The notes under the pieces are model-generated. The model did not search any database, was not told where the DNA came from, and worked only from the letters and a program-made list of their open reading frames with translations. Shown here one piece after another: positions 57,564 to 64,000 of a DNA stretch of 64,000 bases (its first letter is position 1; the number at the start of each line of letters is the position of its first letter). The stretch comes from Paraburkholderia ultramafica. GTDB lineage: Bacteria; Pseudomonadota; Gammaproteobacteria; Burkholderiales; Burkholderiaceae. Both the position numbers and the translations under genes were made by a program. The DNA is taken from assembly GCF_902859915.1 (NCBI RefSeq), contig NZ_CADIKK010000003.1, forward strand, positions 1 to 64,000, written 5' to 3'.

Positions 57564-58390
57564 CAATCGCCTCGCAGCAGCTCGTTCAGGCCGACCTTCG
57601 CGCGCGTCCTGGCGTCGACCTTCTTGACGATCACCGCGCAGTACAGGCTGTGCGAGCCGTCTTTCGAAGGCAGGTTGCCCGCCACCACCACCGAGCCCGC
57701 CGGAATGCGGCCGTACGTGACTTCGCCGGTTTCGCGGTCGTAAATTTTGGTGCTCTGGCCGAGGTACACGCCCATCGAGATCACCGAGTTCTCTTCGACG
57801 ATCACGCCTTCGACCACTTCCGAACGCGCGCCGATGAAGCAGTTGTCTTCGATGATGACCGGGTTCGCCTGCAGCGGCTCCAGCACGCCGCCGATGCCCA
57901 CGCCGCCCGACAGGTGCACGTTCTTGCCGATCTGCGCGCACGAACCGACGGTGGCCCACGTGTCGACCATCGTGCCTTCGTCGACGTAGGCGCCGATGTT
58001 GGTGTACGACGGCATCAGCACGACGTTCTTCGCGATGAACGAGCCGCGGCGCGCGATCGCGGGCGGCACCACGCGGAAGCCGCCGGCGGCGAAGTCTTCA
58101 GCGGTGTAGCTGGCGAACTTCGACGGCACCTTGTCGTAGAACTGGCTGTAGCCGCCGGCCGGCATCGGCGCGTTGTCTTCGAGGCGGAACGACAGCAGCA
58201 CGGCTTTCTTCAGCCATTGATTGACGACCCAGTCGCCGTCCTTCTTTTCGGCGACGCGCAGCGCGCCCTTGTCCAGTTGCTCGATCGCGTGGGCGACGGC
58301 TTCGCGCACGTCGGCCGGAGCGGCCTTCGGCGACAGTTCGGCGCGGTTTTCCCAGGCGGTGTCAATGATCTGCTGAAGTTGTTGCGACAT
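57563..58390 (-). CDS. dapD: Tetrahydrodipicolinate N-succinyltransferase
   Basis: A 275-aa trimeric left-handed beta-helix transferase, exactly the usual length. It starts [20 protein letters not shown] and has hexapeptide repeats through [35 protein letters not shown]. It adds succinyl to tetrahydrodipicolinate in lysine and cell-wall synthesis. The open frame to 58465 is not used. Confidence 0.97.
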   Translation of the reverse strand: MSQQLQQIIDTAWENRAELSPKAAPADVREAVAHAIEQLDKGALRVAEKKDGDWVVNQWLKKAVLLSFRLEDNAPMPAGGYSQFYDKVPSKFASYTAEDFAAGGFRVVPPAIARRGSFIAKNVVLMPSYTNIGAYVDEGTMVDTWATVGSCAQIGKNVHLSGGVGIGGVLEPLQANPVIIEDNCFIGARSEVVEGVIVEENSVISMGVYLGQSTKIYDRETGEVTYGRIPAGSVVVAGNLPSKDGSHSLYCAVIVKKVDARTRAKVGLNELLRGD

Positions 58391-58480
58391 ATGCGTGCTT
58401 TTCTGAAGAGTTGAAGTCGGAAGAAGGCGATGCGGTGCGCCGGGAGCGGGTTCGCCAACGGTCAAAACCGTTGGCCGGAC

Positions 58481-59698
58481 TCAACCGGCGAGCGCGCGGC
58501 AAAACTCGACGATCCGCTGGGCGCCCTGCGTGCATTCGTCGACGTCGGCGACCAGCGCGAGGCGCACGAAATTGCGGCCGGGGTTCACGCCATGCGCGGT
58601 ACGCGCGAGGAACGAGCCCGGCAGAACCGTCACATTATAGTCGGCGTAAAGGCGCTGGGCGAACCCGGTGTCCGTGAGGCCGGTACGCGAGACGTCCGCC
58701 CACAGGTAGAACGCGGCGTCCGGCAGGCGCACGTCGAGCACTTCGGCGAGCATCGGCGTGACGGTGGAGAACTTCTGCAGGTACTTCGCGCGGTTCTCGC
58801 GCACGTGCGTTTCGTCGTTCCAGGCGGCGATGCTGGCGCTCTGGAACACGGTCGACAAGGCCGCGCCGTGGTAGGTGCGGTACAGCAGGAAGTCTTTCAG
58901 GATCGCCGCGTCGCCGGCCACGAAGCCCGAGCGCATGCCCGGCACGTTCGACCGCTTGGACAGGCTCGACAGCATGACCAGCCGCTCGAAGCCGCGGCCC
59001 AGCTTATGCGCGGCTTCGAGGCCGCCGAGCGGCGGCTTCGCTTCGTCGAAATAGATCTCGGAGTAGCACTCGTCCGACGCGATCACGAAGCCGTAGCGGT
59101 CCGACAGCGCGAACAGTTCGCGCCAGTCGTCGAGCGTGAGCACCGCGCCGGTCGGATTGCCGGGCGAGCACACGTACAGCAGCTGCGTGCGGGCCCAGAT
59201 GTCGGCCGGCACCGCCGCGTAGTCGCAGGCGAAGTTGCGCGCCGGGTCGCTATTGACGAAGTACGGCTGTGCGCCGCCGAGAATCGCCGCGCCTTCATAG
59301 ATTTGGTAGAACGGGTTCGGACAGAGTACGATCGCAGGCTCGCCGTCGGCATTGCGCTGCGGGTCCAGCACGGTCTGCGCGAGGGCGAACAGCGCCTCGC
59401 GCGAGCCCGACACCGGCAGCACCTGGGTCGCCGGATCGATCGGTGGCAGGTTGTAGCGCTGCGTGACCCATTTCGCGATCGACTCGCGCAGCGCCGGCGT
59501 TCCGATCGTGGCCGGATACGCGGCGAGGCCGCCGAGCGAAGCCACCACGGCGTCGCGGATCAGCGTCGGCGTAGGATGTTTCGGTTCGCCGATGCCGAAG
59601 CTGATATGCGTGAGGCCGGCCGGCGGCGTGACGTCCTTGAAAAGCACGCGCAGCTTTTCGAACGGGTAGGGCTGGAGGGAGTCGAGTAGCGGGTTCAC
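58481..59698 (-). CDS. dapC: Succinyldiaminopimelate transaminase
   Basis: A 405-aa fold-type I PLP aminotransferase. The PLP lysine is in SSLSKRSNVPGMRSGF, with CSPGNPTGAVLT and VIASDECYSEIYF. It makes N-succinyl-LL-diaminopimelate, the step between DapD and DapE, and it lies first in that minus-strand cluster. The start is GTG at 59698 (VNPLLDSLQPYPFEKL); an open upstream frame to 59779 looks unlike the family. Confidence 0.93.
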   Translation of the reverse strand: MNPLLDSLQPYPFEKLRVLFKDVTPPAGLTHISFGIGEPKHPTPTLIRDAVVASLGGLAAYPATIGTPALRESIAKWVTQRYNLPPIDPATQVLPVSGSREALFALAQTVLDPQRNADGEPAIVLCPNPFYQIYEGAAILGGAQPYFVNSDPARNFACDYAAVPADIWARTQLLYVCSPGNPTGAVLTLDDWRELFALSDRYGFVIASDECYSEIYFDEAKPPLGGLEAAHKLGRGFERLVMLSSLSKRSNVPGMRSGFVAGDAAILKDFLLYRTYHGAALSTVFQSASIAAWNDETHVRENRAKYLQKFSTVTPMLAEVLDVRLPDAAFYLWADVSRTGLTDTGFAQRLYADYNVTVLPGSFLARTAHGVNPGRNFVRLALVADVDECTQGAQRIVEFCRALAG

Positions 59699-60052
59699 TG
59701 GGCGGATCGAGCCTGATCGAAGAGGGGCGCAGACGGATGCAGGAAGAAGCCGGGCACGCGCGCCGGTGGCGCAGCGCATTCAATGCGCGAGGCGAACCGG
59801 CCGGCAGCGGCGGCGAGCGGGTGATTATAGCGTGGGGCGCGCAGCCTGGCGTGACGGCCAGGCGTTGGCAGGCGTGGTGTGGCAACGGGCGTGGGCAATC
59901 CGTGGCCTCACCGCCCCGCGAGGTAACACACAGTGGCAGAACACGGTGCGCCGTCAAGCAGCGGCGCAACCCGCCAGGCGGCGTATTGAATGCGTTGCAG
60001 CGGGAACGACGCGAACCCCCGACGGTTCGCGCAAAAAGAAGCAGGAGCAGCA
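59699..60052. other. Divergent region between dapC and the EamA unit
   Basis: About 350 bp with no recognisable gene on either strand. It must hold the promoters of the dap cluster (leftward) and of the small ORF/transporter unit (rightward). No clear -10/-35 pair was found. Confidence 0.35.
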
Positions 60053-60232
60053 ATGTACGCAGCAGTCCCGGAGACGGTCGGACGAAGCGGGCGCGAGCCC
60101 GCCGCGGTTGGTGACGGCAACAACATGAAGAGCAACACCCCGAGCAATCTTCCGAACAACCCAGCGAGCAAGCCCGCGAGCAAGCCCGCGAGCAACCCCG
60201 CGCGCGACTCCGCAAGGAGCCTTGCGCGATGA
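60053..60232 (+). CDS. Possible 59-aa upstream ORF coupled to the transporter
   Basis: A small ORF with AGGAG at 60043-60047 and its TGA inside the ATGA of the transporter start. The peptide is Asn/Pro/Ser/Arg-rich (MYAAVPETVGRSGREPAAV, then repeated ASKPASKPASNPA) with no known domain. Ribosome-binding site and overlap suggest a leader or coupling ORF. High-GC DNA makes chance ORFs common, so coding is not certain. Confidence 0.35.
   Translation: MYAAVPETVGRSGREPAAVGDGNNMKSNTPSNLPNNPASKPASKPASNPARDSARSLAR
60167..60202. repeat. 12-bp tandem repeat, three units
   Basis: AGCAAGCCCGCG occurs twice and AGCAACCCCGCG once, head to tail, just before the transporter start. In the frame of the small ORF the units read as Ser-Lys/Asn-Pro-Ala. 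Confidence 0.85.
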
Positions 60233-61224
60233 ACAACTGGCTTCGCAACGGCTGGCCGACGCTCGCAATCATGCTGGGCGCGTCGGTGTGGGGAATGATC
60301 TGGTATCCGCTGCGCATGCTGGCGGCCCTCGGGGTCACCGGCACCGCGGCCAGCGCGCTGACCAGCGGCGCCGGTTGCCTGTTCGTGCTGCTGGTGCGCC
60401 ATCGCGCGCTCAAGACCGTGCGCTGGCACTGGCTGCTGCCGGCACTCGCGTTGGCCGCGGGCATCACCAACCTCGGCTTCGTGTGGGGCTCGATCCACGG
60501 CCAGGTGATGCGCGTGCTGCTGCTGTTCTACCTCACCCCCGCATGGACCGCGCTGTTCGCACACTTCATCCTGCATGAACGGCTGACGTGGTCGGGCGCG
60601 GGTCTTGCCGCGCTGTCGCTGGCCGGCGCGATGACCATGTTGTGGTCGCCCCGGTTGGGGCTCCCGGTGCCCGGCAATCTCGCCGAATGGGCGGGCCTCG
60701 CGGGCGGCATGGGCTTCGCGATGAGCAACGTGCTGATCCTCAAGACAAGCCGCGTGCTGCCGGAGATGAAGCCGGAAATGCGCACCGCGACGATCTTCGG
60801 CGGCGCGGCGCTGTTCAGCGCGTGCGCGTCGCTGTTCGAAGCGATGCCCGCGCCGCCCACCGGCGCGCATCTCGGCACCGCCGCGTGGCTCGTGATCGGC
60901 CTCGGCCTGCTGCTGGCGTCGAACAACATGCTGGTGCAATACGGGCTCGCGCGCGTGCCGGCCAACCGGGCGTCGATCATCATGCTGTTCGAGATCGTGG
61001 TTACCGCGTTGTCCGCATGGCTGTTTGCCGGGGAGACGCCTGGCCCGCGCGAATGGGCCGGCGGCGTGTGCATCGTGCTGGCTTCGGCGTTGTCCAGCTG
61101 GGTCCACCGGACCAAGGTGCTGCCGCCCGATCCGGCCACCGAGGACGTGAGCCTCGCCGACGACCTCGATAGCGATCGCAACGACCGTAAGGGCGGTAAG
61201 AATCGCCCACGTGCGATGGTATGA
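60229..61224 (+). CDS. EamA/DMT-superfamily transporter
   Basis: A 331-aa membrane protein with ten predicted helices in two EamA repeats (GASVWGMIWYPLRML at the start, then FYLTPAWTALFAHFILHERLT and NRASIIMLFEIVVTALSAWLF at equivalent positions). These proteins export or import amino acids and metabolites; the substrate is unknown. A hydrophilic tail of about 35 residues follows the last helix. AAGGAG upstream supports the ATG at 60229. It lies upstream of smc on the same strand. Confidence 0.88.
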   Translation: MNNWLRNGWPTLAIMLGASVWGMIWYPLRMLAALGVTGTAASALTSGAGCLFVLLVRHRALKTVRWHWLLPALALAAGITNLGFVWGSIHGQVMRVLLLFYLTPAWTALFAHFILHERLTWSGAGLAALSLAGAMTMLWSPRLGLPVPGNLAEWAGLAGGMGFAMSNVLILKTSRVLPEMKPEMRTATIFGGAALFSACASLFEAMPAPPTGAHLGTAAWLVIGLGLLLASNNMLVQYGLARVPANRASIIMLFEIVVTALSAWLFAGETPGPREWAGGVCIVLASALSSWVHRTKVLPPDPATEDVSLADDLDSDRNDRKGGKNRPRAMV

Positions 61225-61382
61225 TTGCCCCTCATTAGCCGGCGCATGCCTGAGCGCGTACAGCCGGCGCGCGTGATCCGAGGGTTTGCGGGGTTCGCGG
61301 GCCGTGTCGCTGCATCGGCGAACGGCTCACGCGGCCTTCACGAGCCACCTATTATTTTCCCTTTTCAAACAGCGAAATCGCC

Positions 61383-64000
61383 GTGCGTCTGACCTCGATC
61401 AAACTCGCTGGCTTCAAGTCATTCGTCGATCCCACGCATTTCCAGGTTCCGGGCCAGCTAGTCGGCGTGGTCGGACCGAACGGGTGCGGCAAGTCCAACA
61501 TCATCGACGCCGTGCGCTGGGTGCTCGGCGAATCGCGCGCCTCCGAGCTGCGCGGCGAGTCGATGCAGGACGTGATCTTCAATGGCTCGACCGCGCGCAA
61601 GCCGGGTAGCCGCGCCAGCGTCGAACTCGTGTTCGACAACGCCGACGGCCGCGCCGCCGGCCAGTGGGGCCAGTATGCCGAAATCGCCGTCAAGCGCGTG
61701 CTCACGCGCGACGGCACCTCGAGCTACTACATCAACAATCTGCCGGCGCGTCGCCGCGACATCCAGGACATCTTCCTCGGCACCGGCCTCGGGCCGCGCG
61801 CGTACGCGATCATCGGGCAGGGCATGATCGCGCGGCTGATCGAAGCGAAGCCGGAAGAGCTGCGCGTGTTCCTCGAAGAAGCCGCCGGCGTGTCGAAGTA
61901 CAAGGAACGCCGCCGCGAAACCGAGAACCGTCTGCACGACACGCGCGAGAATCTGACGCGGGTCGAGGACATCGTCCGCGAACTGGGCACCAACCTCGAG
62001 AAGCTCGAAGCGCAGGCGATCGTCGCCACGCGCTACAAGGAACTGCAGACCGACGGCGAAGAGAAGCAGCGTCTGTTGTGGCTGTTGCGCAAGAACGAGG
62101 CGGGCAGCGAGCAGGAACGGCAGCAACGTGCGATCGAACAGGCGCAGATCGACCTCGAGGCGCAAACCGCGAAGCTGCGCGAAGTCGAAGCGCAACTCGA
62201 AACGCTGCGGGTCGCGCACTACTCGGCCAGCGACGTGATGCAGGGCGCGCAAGGCGCGCTGTACGAGGCGAATTCGGAAGTCAGCCGGCTCGAAGCCGAG
62301 ATCAGGTTCATCGTCGAATCGCGCAACCGCGTGCAGGCGCAGATCGCCGCGCTGACCGCGCAGCGCGAGCAGTGGCAGTCGCAAGCCGAAAAGGCGCAGG
62401 GCGACATCGAAGACGCTGAAGAACAGCTGGTCGTCGCCGAAGAAAAAGCCGCGCTCGCCGAAGACGAAGCTGCCGCGAAGCACGACGCGATGCCCGCGCT
62501 CGAAGCGCGCTGGCGCGACGCGCAGACGGAGCTGAACGCGGAGCGCGGCGGGATCGCGCAGACCGAACAGGCTTTGAAGCTCGAAGCCGCGCATCAGCGC
62601 AATGCCGACCAGCAGTTGCAGCAGTTGCAGCAGCGTCACGAGCGCCTGAAGTCGGAAGCGGGCGGTCTCGACGCACCCGACGAAGCGCAGCTCGAAGACC
62701 TGCGCATGCAGCTCGCCGAACACGAAGAGATCCTGCACGACGCGCAAGCCCGTCTCGCCGACGCGCAGGAAACCCTGCCGCGCCTCGACGGCGAGCGCCG
62801 CGCCGCGCAGGAGCGCGTGCAGGCCGAAGGCGCGCAGATTCATCAGCTCGACGCGCGCCTGGCCGCGCTCAAGCAGTTGCAGGAAAACGTCCAGACCGAA
62901 GGCAAGATCCAGCCGTGGCTCGAAAAGCACGAACTGGGCGGCCTGCCGCGTCTGTGGAAGAAGCTGCACGTCGAAGCCGGTTGGGAAACCGCGCTCGAAG
63001 CGGTGCTGCGCGAGCGGCTCGCCGCGCTCGAAGTGTCGAACCTCGACTGGGTCAAGGCGTTCGCCACCGATGCGCCGCCCGCCAAGCTCGCGTTCTACGC
63101 ACCGCCGGTGGCCGGGCAGCCGGCCGCCACGCCGCCCGCGTTGCGGCCGCTGTTGTCGCTGGTGCGGATCGACGACGCGGGCATTCGCGCGGTGCTGAAC
63201 GACTGGCTCGGCCTCGCGTTCGTCGCCGACGACCTGCAACAGGCGCTCAGCATGCGCTCGCAATTGCCGGAAGGCGGCTCGTTCGTCGTGAAGGCGGGCC
63301 ACGTGGCGACGCGCGTCGGCGTGCAACTGTATGCCGCCGATTCCGAACAGGCCGGCATGCTGGCCCGTCAGCAGGAAATCGAAAACCTCGCGCGCCAGGT
63401 GCGCGCGCAGGCGTTGCTCGCCGACGAAGCGAAGGCCGCCGCGATCCGCGCCGAAGCCGCGCACACGCAAGCCGCGCAAGCGCTGACCGACTTGCGTCAG
63501 CAGGCCGAGCGCGCGACGCAGCGCGTGCACGCGTTGCAGATGGGTGTGCTCAAGCTCACCCAGGCGCACGAGCGTTACACGCAGCGCAGCACGCAGATTC
63601 GCGAGGAACTCGCAGAGATCACCGGGCAGATCGAAGAGCAGCGCGCGATGCGTGCGGAATCGGAAGCGAACTTCGAGCGGCACGACGGCGAACTCGCTGA
63701 ATTGCAGGCGCGTTTCGAAGACCACCAACTGGCCTTCGAAGGGCTCGACGAAGTGCTCACCGCCGCGCGCGGCCAGGCGCGCGACCTCGATCGTGCCGCC
63801 ACCGATGCGCGCTTCGCCGCGCGCAACATGGCGAACCGCATCGACGAACTGAAGCGCAGCATCCAGGTCGCGCATGAGCAGAGCGAGCGCGTTGCGGTGT
63901 CGCTGGAAGATGCGCGCGCCGAGCTGGAAACGATCAACGAGCAGACCGCGCACACCGGCTTGCAGGACGCGCTCGACATCCGTTCGGTCAAGGAAGAAGC
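61383..64000 (+). CDS. smc: Chromosome segregation protein SMC (partial, runs off the right edge)
   Basis: About 872 codons of the roughly 1,170-aa SMC ATPase. It starts at GTG (RLTSIKLAGFKSFVDPT). The N-terminal head has Walker A GPNGCGKSNIIDAVRWVLGE and the Q-loop region. A first coiled coil runs from about residue 170 to 500, the hinge domain covers about 510-660 (WLEKHELGGLPRLWKKLHVE), and the second coiled coil begins, rich in Ala, Glu and Gln. The C-terminal head with signature and Walker B lies beyond the window. SMC with ScpAB organises and separates chromosomes. Confidence 0.96.
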   Translation, partial: MRLTSIKLAGFKSFVDPTHFQVPGQLVGVVGPNGCGKSNIIDAVRWVLGESRASELRGESMQDVIFNGSTARKPGSRASVELVFDNADGRAAGQWGQYAEIAVKRVLTRDGTSSYYINNLPARRRDIQDIFLGTGLGPRAYAIIGQGMIARLIEAKPEELRVFLEEAAGVSKYKERRRETENRLHDTRENLTRVEDIVRELGTNLEKLEAQAIVATRYKELQTDGEEKQRLLWLLRKNEAGSEQERQQRAIEQAQIDLEAQTAKLREVEAQLETLRVAHYSASDVMQGAQGALYEANSEVSRLEAEIRFIVESRNRVQAQIAALTAQREQWQSQAEKAQGDIEDAEEQLVVAEEKAALAEDEAAAKHDAMPALEARWRDAQTELNAERGGIAQTEQALKLEAAHQRNADQQLQQLQQRHERLKSEAGGLDAPDEAQLEDLRMQLAEHEEILHDAQARLADAQETLPRLDGERRAAQERVQAEGAQIHQLDARLAALKQLQENVQTEGKIQPWLEKHELGGLPRLWKKLHVEAGWETALEAVLRERLAALEVSNLDWVKAFATDAPPAKLAFYAPPVAGQPAATPPALRPLLSLVRIDDAGIRAVLNDWLGLAFVADDLQQALSMRSQLPEGGSFVVKAGHVATRVGVQLYAADSEQAGMLARQQEIENLARQVRAQALLADEAKAAAIRAEAAHTQAAQALTDLRQQAERATQRVHALQMGVLKLTQAHERYTQRSTQIREELAEITGQIEEQRAMRAESEANFERHDGELAELQARFEDHQLAFEGLDEVLTAARGQARDLDRAATDARFAARNMANRIDELKRSIQVAHEQSERVAVSLEDARAELETINEQTAHTGLQDALDIRSVKEE

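Noticed and set aside
60167..60202. CRISPR array
   Set aside because: Units are 12 bp and directly adjacent, without spacers; no cas genes are present. No other array-like pattern was seen in the window.
61458..63953. An 831-codon minus-strand ORF opposite smc
   Set aside because: It is the antisense shadow of a high-GC gene. Its composition is Arg/Leu/Phe-rich without domains, while the plus strand is a clear SMC protein.

Overview
The window looks like a chromosome segment of a Burkholderiaceae bacterium, most likely Paraburkholderia or a close relative. The evidence is very high GC with strong third-position G/C bias from about 12.9 kb onward, housekeeping proteins of Burkholderia type (GltX 469 aa, DapD 275 aa, isocitrate lyase 436 aa, RadA 458 aa), a small DUF2866-type protein and a PXPV-repeat exported protein.

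Region 1-12.45 kb is accessory and visibly lower in GC. It opens with the N-terminus of a very large trifunctional Ser/Thr-kinase-like/ATPase/histidine kinase (minus strand), followed by a LacI-type repressor. Divergent from the repressor is a sugar or polyol operon: periplasmic binding protein, two-domain ATPase and permease of an RbsBAC-like importer, a polyol-type SDR dehydrogenase, a D-psicose/D-tagatose 3-epimerase, a xylulokinase-like FGGY kinase and a transaldolase. A pair of palindromes, GCTAAAT-N2-ATTTAGC, lies 33 bp centre to centre in the divergent promoter. Behind the operon come IS6-type and other IS scraps, a CcdAB toxin-antitoxin pair with a recognisable promoter/operator, and a stretch with no convincing gene. 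It ends in what looks like a tRNA 3' end plus terminator, a possible island attachment site.

Region 12.9-31.3 kb holds a PXPV protein, a fabI gene broken by an internal out-of-frame deletion, a yejABEF-type peptide ABC transporter, an NlpC/P60 hydrolase, a patatin-like lipoprotein, gltX, five tRNAs (Ala, then Glu-Asp twice), and an eroded Tad pilus locus. In that locus only tadB looks whole: cpaE is 5'-truncated against a gtrA fragment, cpaF has lost its start codon and an internal segment, and tadC is 3'-truncated. Then come a GNAT acetyltransferase, an AraC regulator, rraA and a gamma-glutamylcyclotransferase-like gene.

Region 31.4-39.3 kb carries the glyoxylate shunt (aceB and aceA, both minus) with a haloacid dehalogenase, a LysR regulator and a universal stress protein between them, then an RhlE-type RNA helicase. 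Region 39.7-43.6 kb has an acyl-CoA-binding protein and the tightly packed tsaB-rimI-udg-DUF1853 run. Region 43.7-53 kb has thiD, lplT, alr, radA, a DUF2866 gene, a CaiB-type CoA transferase, an ABC-F ATPase and a glutathione peroxidase. Region 53-64 kb has a cardiolipin synthase, the minus-strand lysine/diaminopimelate cluster dapC-dapD-yffB-dapE-prmB, an EamA transporter preceded by a coupled small ORF, and the first three quarters of smc, which runs off the window end.

The most noteworthy points are the accessory ketose/polyol locus with its unusual operators and possible island boundary, and the cluster of out-of-frame deletions in fabI and the Tad locus. No CRISPR array, rRNA or phage structural gene was seen.
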